Positions 1 through 12,300 of a DNA stretch of 64,000 nt are shown one piece after another (the first letter of the stretch is position 1; every line of letters starts with the position of its first letter). A model generated the notes under the pieces. It ran no database searches. It was not told the DNA's origin and saw only the letters and a list, made by a program, of their open reading frames with translations. The stretch lies in contig JAJLRJ010000003.1 in assembly GCA_024195265.1 (NCBI GenBank), forward strand, positions 30,721,643 to 30,785,642, written 5' to 3'. The translations under genes and the position numbers were made by a program. Origin of the DNA: Dendrophyllia cribrosa. Its lineage: Eukaryota; Cnidaria; Anthozoa; Scleractinia; Dendrophylliidae.

Positions 1-91
1 TGCTTCATTCCGGCAATTCTCACTTATCATTATTTAGTCAGGTAACATGACACTCCAACGATTTATTTTAGAATACAACAACTTGTCTTAC
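1..91 (-). other. Start of DMGDH intron 9, matching 25246-25340 in reverse
   Basis: Noncoding sequence after the exon 9 donor. Its reverse complement matches the bases after the exon-9 copy at 25246 up to the window edge, so the inverted repeat is DNA-level and its left limit is not visible. Confidence 0.75.
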
Positions 92-349
92 CGTGGGTAA
101 TTCATTGGCAAAGATCACATCCAGAAATGAAGTAGCAGCATTTCCTTTAACATCAATTTTGCCATAAGGAGACAAATCTATAATGCCAACTTTACTAATT
201 ATCAGTTCACATTCTCGAACCACAGGCTCAAACCAGTTCGTCCGTCGAAAGCTGGGTCTATATCCTGGCTCGTCCCCAGGACGTGCGAACCAGTTAGGTT
301 GCTCCCAGCCAGAGCGCATTCCCATCTGCGCACCCCGCTCACAGAGCCG
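92..349 (-). CDS. DMGDH: DMGDH exon 9 (start of GCV_T domain)
   Basis: 86 codons in phase 0 between acceptor tttttgcag and donor gtaaga: [45 protein letters not shown] and [13 protein letters not shown] diverged inverted copy of this exon and its downstream intron lies at 25035-25340. Confidence 0.93.
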
Positions 350-3300
350 CTGCAAAAAGAAAACAAAGCAAGGAAAATTCCATAATCAAGGAGTCTTACC
401 GGGTAAATTGTTACTTTTCTTGGTGCATTTTCACCTTCAGAACATTCCGGCATCACTGTAACTACCACTTTCTAAAATTAGATTACACTGTAAACTAAAG
501 GCATGGCCAAACGAATTCAACATAATTCACCATTGTTAAATTTAACTTCATCGAAAAGCGTAGAACGAGCCTCCCAAACTAATTCAACATTGTTGTTTTC
601 CACTGTCTGATATATTGCATCAATACTCTTATTCTCACGTTTGCTCGGGATTTCCAAACACCGAGAAGTGGGTTGAAAAAACGAGGCGCAGCCGTGTTTT
701 TTAAACCGACTTGGAGGTGTTTGGATACCTGATGAAACACTCGTTCGAGTGTTTGATATACAGAGTAAACGAAGGAATAAAATCGCCAAAATCTATGCTA
801 ATTAACACTGGGTTTTCAAACCCCCTTCACGCTTACGATTTTCTTTGTTCAAACTTGAATAGAATGAAGAACAACATTCAACATTCAACATCCACGGTGT
901 GGCCATACGAAGTCAACAAGTTGAATTCAACATTAAGAATTGGTTCATGCTTTTAGCGTGCGTCTATTGAGTTATGGATGTACGCGGGAAAATTGGTACG
1001 GAAGCCGATAAGGGTCACACGTTGTCGCTTCCAAGTTGTCGCTTCCGAGTTGTCGCTTCCAAGTTGTCGCTTCCAAGTTGTCGCTTCCGAGTTGTCGCTT
1101 CCAACTTGTCGCTTCCAACTTGTCGCTTCGAACTTGTCGCTTCCAAGTTGTCGCTTCCGAGTTGTCGCTTCCAAGTTGTAGCTTCCAAGTTGTCGCTTCT
1201 GAGTTGTCGCCTCCGAGTTGTCGCTTCCGAGTTGGCGCTTCCGAGTTGTCGCTATGAGGTTAAAAGAGGTTGACAGGCTAAACACGACTCCCACTGTTTC
1301 GTGATGTAATAGGTCTTTGACCTTTAGAGTTTAGCTCTAACAAGTATGTCGTTTCGAGATTTTCCTTTTCTGTAAGAGATGAAAGGCGGTTCTCTGTATA
1401 TTTCTCTCAGCAATGGTTGATTGCGCTGCTAATTAAAATACTTTTAAGAATTTTAAATGGCCGCACGAAAGGTGACTCATTTGGAAAAATCACATTTCAT
1501 TCACCTCAAGGAATAAGCACTGTTGATTATGTTATTGCAAGTCACGAAATGTTGAATTTGATTGAGAGTCTTGTTGTAAAACCACCATCCATTTTTTCTG
1601 ATCATTCTCAGATCATTTGCTGGATTAAGTGTTCTCCATCAATTTCATCTCAATCAATACCTAAATCACAGCACAAGTTATTTAATTTACCAAAACAATA
1701 TATCTGGGATAAAAACTCATCACAAAATTTCCTCAACACTCTAAAAATGGACGAATATCAATCAAAACTGTCGCTGTTCAAACAAACTGATTTCGCCTCA
1801 AACAATGACGGTGTTCAACTGGCAACTGAACAATTCACTAATTTGCTAAATGAAATTTCATTGCGTTCTCTAAAACTAACCTGCCAAAAGAAATCGTCAC
1901 GAAATAAACTCTCCAAAAAATGGTTTGATAACGATTGCAAAATATTAAGAAGATCTCTGAAGGTACTATCTAACAAAACACACAAAGATCCTTGTAACAA
2001 AGAGTTAAGAGAAGAATACCACAAAACTCGCCGTGACTTTAAGAAGTTAATTAAGCTTAAGAAAACGGTGCACCTCAACTCTAAGATTGATAAGTAACCA
2101 AGGAAATTATGAATTTTGGAATTACCTAAAATCAATAAATGAAGACAATCCCCGTGATAAAACTAAAGAAGAAGTACCTATTGATAACTTATTCACACAT
2201 TTCAAAAATTTACATTCGAAACCAAATCCAACCCGTTCTTTAAAACAGGAAATTTCCACATTAGAAGACTATAAGGATAATCACAATTGTTTAGATGAAC
2301 CATTTTCCTTAAAAGAAATTAAACATGCCACAAAACTGTTAAAATCAAGAAAAGCCCCTGGCTCTGATAGAATTCGCAATGAAATGCTAAAAACAGGCCT
2401 GAGTTATTTGAAAGCTGCAATCTGTAAACTCTTTAACCTTGTACTAAAATGTGGATTCTTCCCCTCCACTTGGTGTGAAGGTATCATCACCCCTATTTAC
2501 AAGTCAGGCGACAAATCAGATCCATCGAATTACAGAGGAATTTGTATTAACAGTTGTCTTGGAAAACTATTCACCTCTGTACTTAACATCAGATTACAAA
2601 ACTATTTAATTAAAGAAAACATCTTACATCGCGCCCAAATTGGATTTCTACCAAACCATCGCACGTCTGATCACATCTTTACCCTTCGAACATTAATCGA
2701 TAAACATGTGACACATACCACTTAAGGCAAATTATTCACTTGCTTTATTGACTTTAAAAAAGCTTTTGATTCAATTTGGCACGATGGCCTATGTTATAAA
2801 TTATTGAAAAACAAGATTGGGGGAAAATTTTATGACTTAATTAAAAATCTCTGTTCAAAATCTAAATGTTCTATTAAATCTAGCCATCAAAGAACAGAAT
2901 TTTTTGAATACGCAAATGGTGTTAGACAAGGTTGCATCCTTTCGCCAATGCTTTTTAACCTTTATCTAAACGAAATCCCTACTCTCCTTGATGGAGAAAA
3001 TACAGATCCAGTATTATTACCTGATGGCTCACACCTCAATTGTCTCCTTTATGCTGATGATTTAGTTTTGATTTCTCACACAGCCACAGGACTACAAACA
3101 GCATTAAATACATTAGCTCAGTTTTGTTCTGACTGGTTACTAAATATAAATCCCAAGAAAACGAAAATTCTTATTTTCCAAAAGAAACTTAGCTGAAAAT
3201 CTACTTTAGATAAACAACACTTTTACATTAATAGCGACAAAATAGAAATTGTTAGTAATTATACTTACCTTGGTGTCAATTTTTCAACAAATGGAAATTT

Positions 3301-6300
3301 CAGAGATCACAAAATAAATTTAAAGGAGAAAACTAGAAGATCTATTTTTGCAACACGCCGTTACCTAGACTTCTCAAAATTACCAATTGATATCGTTAAC
3401 AAAATATTTGATTTCCTGTTTCTTCCTATTCTCATATATGGTTCAGAAGTTTGGGGAATTTATGATAAAATTGATTATAATTCATGGGAAAAAGACATAA
3501 TTGAACGAACACATATCTATTTTTCCAAACTTTTCTTAGGAGTCAATAAACAATGCCCAAATGTTGCATGTAGAAATGAACTCGGCAGATTATCGTTAAA
3601 AGGAAATATCGACATAAATATCATTAAATTTTGGTTACACTTGGAGAATTTACCAGAGGATAATATTGCCAAACAATGCCTTTACCTGTCTAAAGAAATG
3701 GCAGGAAAAAATCAATTGAGCTTAATGCAAAAAGTTGATTCTTTATGTAAAGCTTCGAATCAAAATATTTCCACTTTAGATATTAAAAATCCAAATACCC
3801 TTATTACACGTATTCGATTAACTGTTAACACAACTTCAGTTAGTCATCAACTACATTTGTTAAATTTAAATAAAAAGCTTAAATTCTATTCCTCCTTTAA
3901 AAAGGATTGCCATAAAGCCGCAGACTTCTTGGATTCGATAAAAAATCCCCTTCACAAAAAGCAAATAAATAAATTTCGCCTTGGAAACCATAAATTAAGA
4001 ATTGAAACTGGCAGACACAACAAGACACCCGAACATTTAAGAATCTGTTCCTTCTGTAACTTAAATGAAATTGAGGACGAATCACATTTTCTATTCACCT
4101 GCCATCATCACAACAATTTACGCAAGAAATATTTCAGTGAAATAAATGATAGATATCAAAATTTTAATAATCTAGACAATAATTCTAAAATCTTGTTTCT
4201 CTTTAACAGCACTGATCCTTTTGTCTGTAGGACTACCGCTGCTTATATTTATAATTCAATGTTAAATCGACATTCTATGTTAATTTAATAATCAGATATA
4301 CCCGTTTCTTTCTTTTTCTTTGTTGTTGTTGTTATACTTACATGTAATACTTAATACGTACTACTTGTATAGGTAATACCATGTATTTATATGGGAATAC
4401 CGAAATAAATTGTTGTTGTTGTTGTTGTTGATTGGTTGTACTTAATTATGATTAAATTGTCTCATTTCTTCCTTAAAGTGCCCCTGTGATCAAATTTTTG
4501 ATTTTCATTTTTTCACATGTTCGTGTACAACTAGACTTTCTTACTCATCTTGCCAAATTTCAATTCATCACGAACATCAGAAGTCATTTTATTTTAACAT
4601 TTATTTCCGAGAATTTACGGCCGCCATTAATCAACCTTGTTCCAAGGCTTGGTTGCGAATGGGAGGAAGTGACGTCAAAGACTCAAACATACCTCACGGG
4701 TTGAAATTATAATAACAATAAGTATTGAAAATCACGCGAAAAGAAACAAAAACTTTGGACTTGTTCTTCGTGCAATTTTCAATGCTGATTGTTATTATAA
4801 TTTCAACCCGTGAGGTATGTTTGAGCCTTTGACGTCACTTTCTCCCATTCCAACCAAGCTTTGGAACAAGGTTCATTAATGGCGGCCGTAAATTATCGGA
4901 AATAAATGTTAAAATAAAATGACTTCTGATGTTCGTAATGGATAGAAATTTGGCAAGATGAGTAAGAAAGTCTAACAGTACACGAAAATGTAAAAAAATA
5001 AAAATCAAAAATTTGATCACAGGGGCACTTTAAGGAAAGAACGTAAGAATTTACTAGCATCCGTGAGATTTACAAAACAGCAACCATGCTGCAGATTATC
5101 TGTTGGATGCCAAATCAAAAGGGTATTACAAAACAACGGAGGTTTATCCTAGCTCCACTGAGACACACTACTCAACTACAGAACTAACTAAGGCGCTAAT
5201 TTAAAAAATTATTGCAAGAATTCATGATTTCATTGCTGTGGAATTGTATGCTCCGCCCGAAAGGGGTACCTTTTTGAAGCTGGAGGTATAATATGAAAGG
5301 GTAGGGATTTCACGAGTTGAAGTATGTGAAAGGGCAGAGATTTCACGCAGTATAGGAAAGGGTAGGGAAAACACGAGTTGAAGTATAAAAGGGTAGGCGA
5401 AACTGCCATTTAAGTATTATAAAAAGGGCCTATCAAAATATATCAAACAGTCGCACGTAAAGGCTATATAAAAGGGGTACCATTTTCAATGAAAGGTATA
5501 TGAATGGGGTACCATTTTCAATGAAAGTATATGAAAGGGTTACCTTTTCTGTCAAAAACGGTATATGAAAGGGTAAGGGGCGGAGCATCCCCGTACAAAA
5601 CTTTGTTGAGTACCCTCCCCCGGGATTTTGAGACTCGGATCTAAGACGCCTATATCTTTCTCACAAGTTTTACACACCGCAGACTTTAGACACTAAATCA
5701 CGGCCTGAGAAATTTAGCGATCCTAGCACTTTCAAAGCGATAACAAACTTTAGCCGATAAGTATTTATCTTGCAACAAAAGTAAGCCAAAGAAACCGCAA
5801 TGCATTCCAATAGAACTAACACCGAACTGACGGCATAAAGAAATAAAATAATTCTAACGGTTCTGGACAGCATGAAATCCTCCTATCAATTTGAGAGATA
5901 ATCCGCTGAGATAAAAAGGTCAATATCATCGAAGAGATCTGTGATCTAAAGGCGCAAATCTCTCTGAAATCTTACTGGGAAAGCTTTATGCTTTAGGCTT
6001 TTTAAATACTTTTTTTGCGACGAGTGGGAGTCGTGTTTAGCCTGTCTATTTTTATATTACTATCGGACGCGACAACTTGGAAGCGACAACTTGGAAGCGA
6101 CAACTCGGAAGCGACAACTTGGAGGCGACAACTTGGAAGCGACAACTCGGAAGCGACAACTCGGAAGCGACAACTTGGAAGCGACAACTTGAAAGCGACA
6201 ACTTGGAAGCGACAACTCGGAAGCGACAACTTGAAAGCGACAAATCGGAAGCGACAACTTGGAAACGACAACTTGGAAGCGACAACTCGGAAGCGACAAC

Positions 6301-9300
6301 TTGGAAGCGACAAATCGGAAGCGACAACTTGGAAGCGACAAATCAGAAGCGACAACTTGGAAGCGACAACTTGGAAAAATATATTACGAGGGGAGGGGAG
6401 TTAAAAAAGCTAACAAACTAACAAAGTGTAACAAACCTCTTATAAATTCTTGAAGTTTCCCCCACACCCCTCCCCCCTCTAACATTGTAATAGAATATGT
6501 CCCTCCAGGAATGGAAGCGACAACTTGGAAGCGACAACTCAGAAGCGACAACTTGGAAGCGACAACTCGGAACTGTAAACTGTAAATCTGTAAATCTTTA
6601 TTTAAACACGGTAAAATCATCAGGAAACCTAACCTAGCTAACCGCTACGTGTGACCCTTATCGGTTTCCGTAGTTTGGAGAGCACGAGAGAAGCGTAAGA
6701 GTTGCTCGAGGCGATAGTCGAGAGCAACTCTAGCAGTCTCGAGTGCTCTCCAAACTTCCCAAGTGCATCCATAACTCGATAGATGCACAGCTAAAAGCAT
6801 GATTCAATTCTTTTATAACACAGCGAAAGGAAAAGAAAAATAAATATTGATCGCATGACTGAACGAAAAAAGGCCCGAAAATTTTTGTCGCGTATCGCAG
6901 TTCACCTTGGCAAAGTTGATCAAACCCGCGCTTGATCTGGAAAAAAAACGAACAAGCACAATTTTCTGAAAATGTCTTCTAATAATTGGCTTTGAAATAT
7001 GGTATATGCTTTATGCTTCCTTGAAAATGTTCCTAAACATAAACATTGTTTGAAGCAGATTGAAACCGAAAAATCTCACTACGCGGCTGTAGAGCAAGTT
7101 TGTATTTTTTCGCATCACGGGTTGTTGTGTGCAAGTTTTGTCGAACTCAGTCTGCTCAATAAAGAAATGGTTCATGAACTGAAACGGAGACTCGCTGTGC
7201 AGTCCAAAAGCCGTTGTTAATTGACGAGAGAACAACTTATGCTTTTAGTATGGATTGACTTCGGACTTGAAATGTGTGGACTAAAGATGCGGGTTCTTTA
7301 GCGAATGGTCCGCGGTGTCAAAACAACAACAAGAACAATTCAACTCGCTTAAACTTGTAAAATTAATTTTCTGGAAAGCTGGGTGCTAAAGGAAGGGACT
7401 AAAAAGCTACATCGAGTGCAGGTAACGTTTTTTTAACGTTAATTTGTGTCCAAATATATTAATTTTTGTAAGACAGCCTTGATTGTAGCAAGTTTTTCAA
7501 ATCTGATAGCTGTTCAGTCGCATTCTTGTTCAGTTTGTTTTTCAATTCTGAATTGAAGTCTTCACAGACACAACATTCTCTGCAATTTTACTGCTGTATT
7601 TCATGTTGTCTGTTATTTTATAATAGGTATAATTTCCGTAGAAAAGCTCGGTTGGTGAAATTTTAGCGTAGCGTGGTCACGAGTAAACTTGTAAACATCG
7701 CGCCGCCAAGAAAAAAAAACTAACATAAATAAGCTAAGGTTTTTGGCATTTTCATACAGTCAATGGCAATAAATTAATAATTGAGGTTTGATTTGTGTAG
7801 ACTTTTGCTTCCACCCGGATATTTACAATGTTGTTCTCCATTTAAAATGCGTTGAAAAGGAGTGAGCAAATGAGTGAGCGAGAAAAATTATGCTCAGTGG
7901 CATTTACACACGTCATTTCTATGATAAAAATTGTTATATACGCACGGGCGTGCGTCCATCGAGTTATGGATGCACGCTCGCGCTATTGAATTAGATTGGG
8001 CGAACTTCCTAGCTATGTTATAAATGTTGAACAATGTTGAACGATGTTGAATCGCGATGTTGAACTCGTTTCGCCAAGGCCTATTGAATACGTTCGAGGG
8101 TGACAGACTTGAGATTTCTGTCATCACGTACCTTGTAAATACCACTTGTCCTGACAGGCCGCCCTGCCCACCTCTCTAACTTAGGATGAATTATTTCATT
8201 GTTCAGACCGTATGTCTCGCGAGCCTTTGCCAACACATAATCTCTCATGGCCCATTTACCATAGCGACCGGGTTCACACTCAATCAGGTCAAACGGCGGT
8301 TCTCCCTCGATCATCCAATCAGATAAGTATTTACCGATACCACCTGCAGAGTACATACAATGGAATATATTTTTCATTGGTATATTACGAACTCATAATA
8401 GTCCTTTTTACAGTTGTGTGCTTGGTGACCTTGCCTTTGAGTGGAAGCGAGGCTGGAGGTGACCTTGCTTTGATACAGACCTTGGAGCTTTTCAGATGTA
8501 AATTTAGCTAGTTAGCATGAGAAAAGCATTATTAACATATGAAAGGCAGAAAGGTTTGTATCAAAGCAAGGTCACCTCCAGCCTCGCTTCCACTCAAAGG
8601 CAAGGTCACCAAGCACACAACTGTAGAAAGGACTATTGACCATCCAGTTGGTTTGATAGCTCAGTCGATAGAGCATTGCACCAGTAATAGTCGTGGGTTT
8701 TATTCCCATTTGTCTCTTGGCATCACTGGGTGAAATAATCACTCATATGTTACATGCGCGGTTCACATATATGATTAGCTCATATATTCACATTCGACTG
8801 ATATACTTTTTTGTTGTAAAATTTGGGTAAAGGGCGGAAGGTTTGAGCACGTCCGATAAACAAATTAGAGCGATGAGCAAATTAAAGCGATTAAGTTATT
8901 ATCCGCATAAGAAGGAAAGTGCTAACGGCAATGCACGATGAAATGTCAACTTTTTTCATTGTTACAACTAGTGATCTCATTGGCCTAGACTCAAAGACCG
9001 CTAAAAAGTTAGGTTTCAAGGTGCATTTTGTTTGATTTTTTAAAGGTTTCATGTAATTTAAGACCCAATCGCAAAACATGCAAATTTTTAAAGAAATTGT
9101 ATTTGGGGAACTTTATCAAAGAAGCAAAATTATTATCTATTGTCTTCTGCTATTCTGATTGGTTAAGCACGAACATTTCCTAAAATTTATCTGACGCAAA
9201 TGGATATTCTTTATTTTTACACTGAAATATAATTGTAAACCATTAGGTCCTCTCCTATTCTTGAAATCAAAGACATTCTATGTGAGAAAGAGCCAATGCC

Positions 9301-12300
9301 GCAGAACAATATAATGAAGTTTACTGTAGTTCTCATGTGGAGCGTTACTTAACAAACTAAAGCGGTTTTCACTCGTGTAATAAAATCAAAAAAGTAATTA
9401 TTCTGTCATTCATTCATTCATTCATTCATTTGTTTTGCTGTTAATCACAAATACAAACTAAATTATTTACAAAATCAAATGTTTAAAGTAGTAATGGCAA
9501 GGAAGCCTATATAGAAGCTGGGGGCTTATAAACTATAGGCTTCCTTGAACTATAGGGCCAACCATGCAAATTAAGGGTGGCCGGCGCCAAGCGCTTTACT
9601 ACACCACGTTGCAAAGATGACGATGAATGCGCAAAGCGCGGGAAAACAAGTGGGAGCAAGTCACGATTGGTTTTGGTGTTACTTCTAATTGGTTGAGAAA
9701 ATGGTGCGAGATGTTTTAAGCCAATCACAAAGCGTAGCAATGCAAAACCAAAGCAATTGCGAAATTACTTTCGTCGCTCAATTGAAAACCGCTTTGTTAT
9801 AACAGGTTCAGCTGTCAAGTTGGATAGGCATTTGATGTAAAAACTCACGAAATCTTCCTTGAGCCATGCATAACAGATATTTGTATGGCGGCAATCTAGT
9901 CACATAAACGTCGGTAATTTTGACATTTTTAAAAATAATATAATCTCATTTAACATTCAATATCTAAACTCATTTCAGTTACACTCGCCATGTTTTTTGA
10001 GAATGTTACAGCCTCAGTAACTTTATGGAACTGTATGCCAATGTGGAAATAACCTTGAGTCGGCTCCTGCCTTGAGTTGGTCACTTCAGGGGAACATACA
10101 TGACATACCTGCCTGGCCAATCCCGTAACCCGTCCCGACGGCCAGCCACATATTCGGAACCTCAGCATCGGGACCAACCATGGGAATAGCATCGGGGGAA
10201 TAAGTTTTGGGACCTGACACAACACTTGTGATTTCAGCGTTCGCAAGCACGGGTATTCGTTTCATGGAGTGTTCCATGTAATCACCGAGTCGATCCAAAT
10301 GACTTTCAAATAATTCCTTCCCGAATCCCTTGGGAATCGAGTCCCACCTAGAAATAAAAAATATATACATCCAGTGGAACTTCTAGTTTAGGACACCTCA
10401 AATTAAGGAGACACTTTTCCTGGTCCCGGCCGGCAAAACACTCATATAATCTTTGTAATTATCATCTGTATAACACTTCTCTTGGTCCGGATGGTGTCCC
10501 CTTAATGGAGGAGCACCTGCACTGGTATCGCAAAGGTCGGGGTTTCGGATTCCGTTCTAAGCTCAGATTTGTTTCTTACTTTACTTTGCAATTGAAAATA
10601 TTACTATGAAAATACGTAGAGGATTCTACAGTTGTATTATTATGCATCCTCTAGTTGTCCAATTGTACAAAATATGTTTCACATTTCCTACCGCATTCTA
10701 TTAGAAATTATCACTGGCATATTTAGTGAAAGGCCATTTCTATCGCAAACGTTAGGGTTCAATAACTGGAAGCGCTTGAAAAATGTTGTTAACTTGCTCC
10801 AAGACGCTCCCTTTTTCTCCTGCAATGATGGGGATTGTTTTTGTGCGCTGGAGCAAAAAAGCTTGGATTACACGCTAGTGGGAAGGCGCGCGCATCGGAA
10901 ATGGCTCGTACTGCAGAACCAGAGGCCATTTTGATTTTGGAGCCCTCGCGCGTCCGGTCATGTCAACGCATAAAAGCGAATCAGCGAGGCTAGTGATTTA
11001 GAGCAATTTTAGTGATTCTTTTTCCAGTGAGCTTTTTTTCATCTATCCTTGTAAAGTCAGTTTGTGGAACAATAGACAATTGAATTTAACTAATGTCGTA
11101 CAGTCGAACCTCCATCTGCTACCACTATATTTCAAAATACCAAAACGTTTCCAGTCAAATCATTATAACCAAATCCTCTCGTATGCGACGGCGACCACTT
11201 TAAACGCCGGTGATTTGAATTTTTAACCGCTGGTATTTCAAAAACAACTTGTTACAGTATAATTCCAGTAAAACGAACCTTTTGTCCCTTGCACAAAAAC
11301 CTCTTTATGCCCTCTATATAATACAATATTTTGCGCTGAAAGGTGTTTCGTACATTGAAATTACTACAGATTCAAATGATTAAAGGTGGTTTTTTTTGTA
11401 ACTCTATTTAAGATCCCTTCTGGTCTAACCTCTCGTAAGCGACCACCTCACGTAAGCGACCACCTTGTCTTTGCATTTTAGGTGTCGCTTACGGGAGGTT
11501 CAACTGTATCTCATGTAGGTAGACTCCCTTACCAATCTTCTTGCACTTCCATCTTGTCAGCGCTCTCATAAATGCCAAGCGCAATCCCTTGTCTCTCCTG
11601 TCGGGACCATATGTTACCTTCCATATCCCGCGTAAAAGGAAGTTCTTTCTTTAAATTTGTCACTTCTGGAATTGTTCCCGTGACTACGTACTGATGGCGT
11701 ACCACAGCCAAGGCAATCTCACTTCCAACCATGCGCCCAACCTCTCGGCCCCAGAAACCTTCAAGTAACAAAAACAGTAGTGTGTAGGAGTTGAGATACG
11801 CTAGCTTGGGTGTAACTTATTTGCCTTTTTCAGTATTTTATCATTCGACTCCTTATATTGGCCAAGTTCAAATTACGCCGGGCATATGTCTTGAAATGGC
11901 AGCAGCTTTTTCATTCTTTGTTTCTCTCTGAGCTTTTCAGATCGACCGTAGATTACCTGGCATAAAGGTTCATAAAAATTATCGATTTGCCTTGTGTGAT
12001 AGGCTAATATGTTTATTTATTAATAATGTTTGTGAAATGAAGAGAAGTTAAGACAAGACAAGTGAACACCAAGGTGCGGTAGCAGCTGATGAGTCACCTT
12101 TGCAAACTTTAGCCTCACCTTGTTTTAAGCAGATGTATAAAACACCCTGCGAAATTTGGATAATGAGTATATCATTGTTATTAACATCAACATCCTTTTA
12201 ATACAGACTGGGAATTTAGCATTCTTATAGCCTGAATTAAGTTCCAGGCAGGTGTGAAGCCTGAAAAGTACTACCCCTATTACCTGCCGCGTTAACAACA

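Larger units (their letters stand above)
6015..6800 (-). repeat. Right arm of the large inverted repeat (partner of 957-1300)
   Basis: Contains in reverse order the blocks of the left arm: gacaggctaaacacgactcc (complement, near 6022-6046), the 14-bp array, cgataagggtcacacg (complement, near 6650) and gagttatggatgca (complement, near 6770). It is longer than the left arm because of a split array and a hairpin insertion. Confidence 0.75.

Noticed and set aside
953..1294. Long open frames with repeated [15 protein letters not shown] peptides at 953-1294 and 6002-6421
   Set aside because: They are open in several frames of both strands because the 14-bp satellite lacks stops; no start context, splice sites or non-repeat sequence supports a protein.
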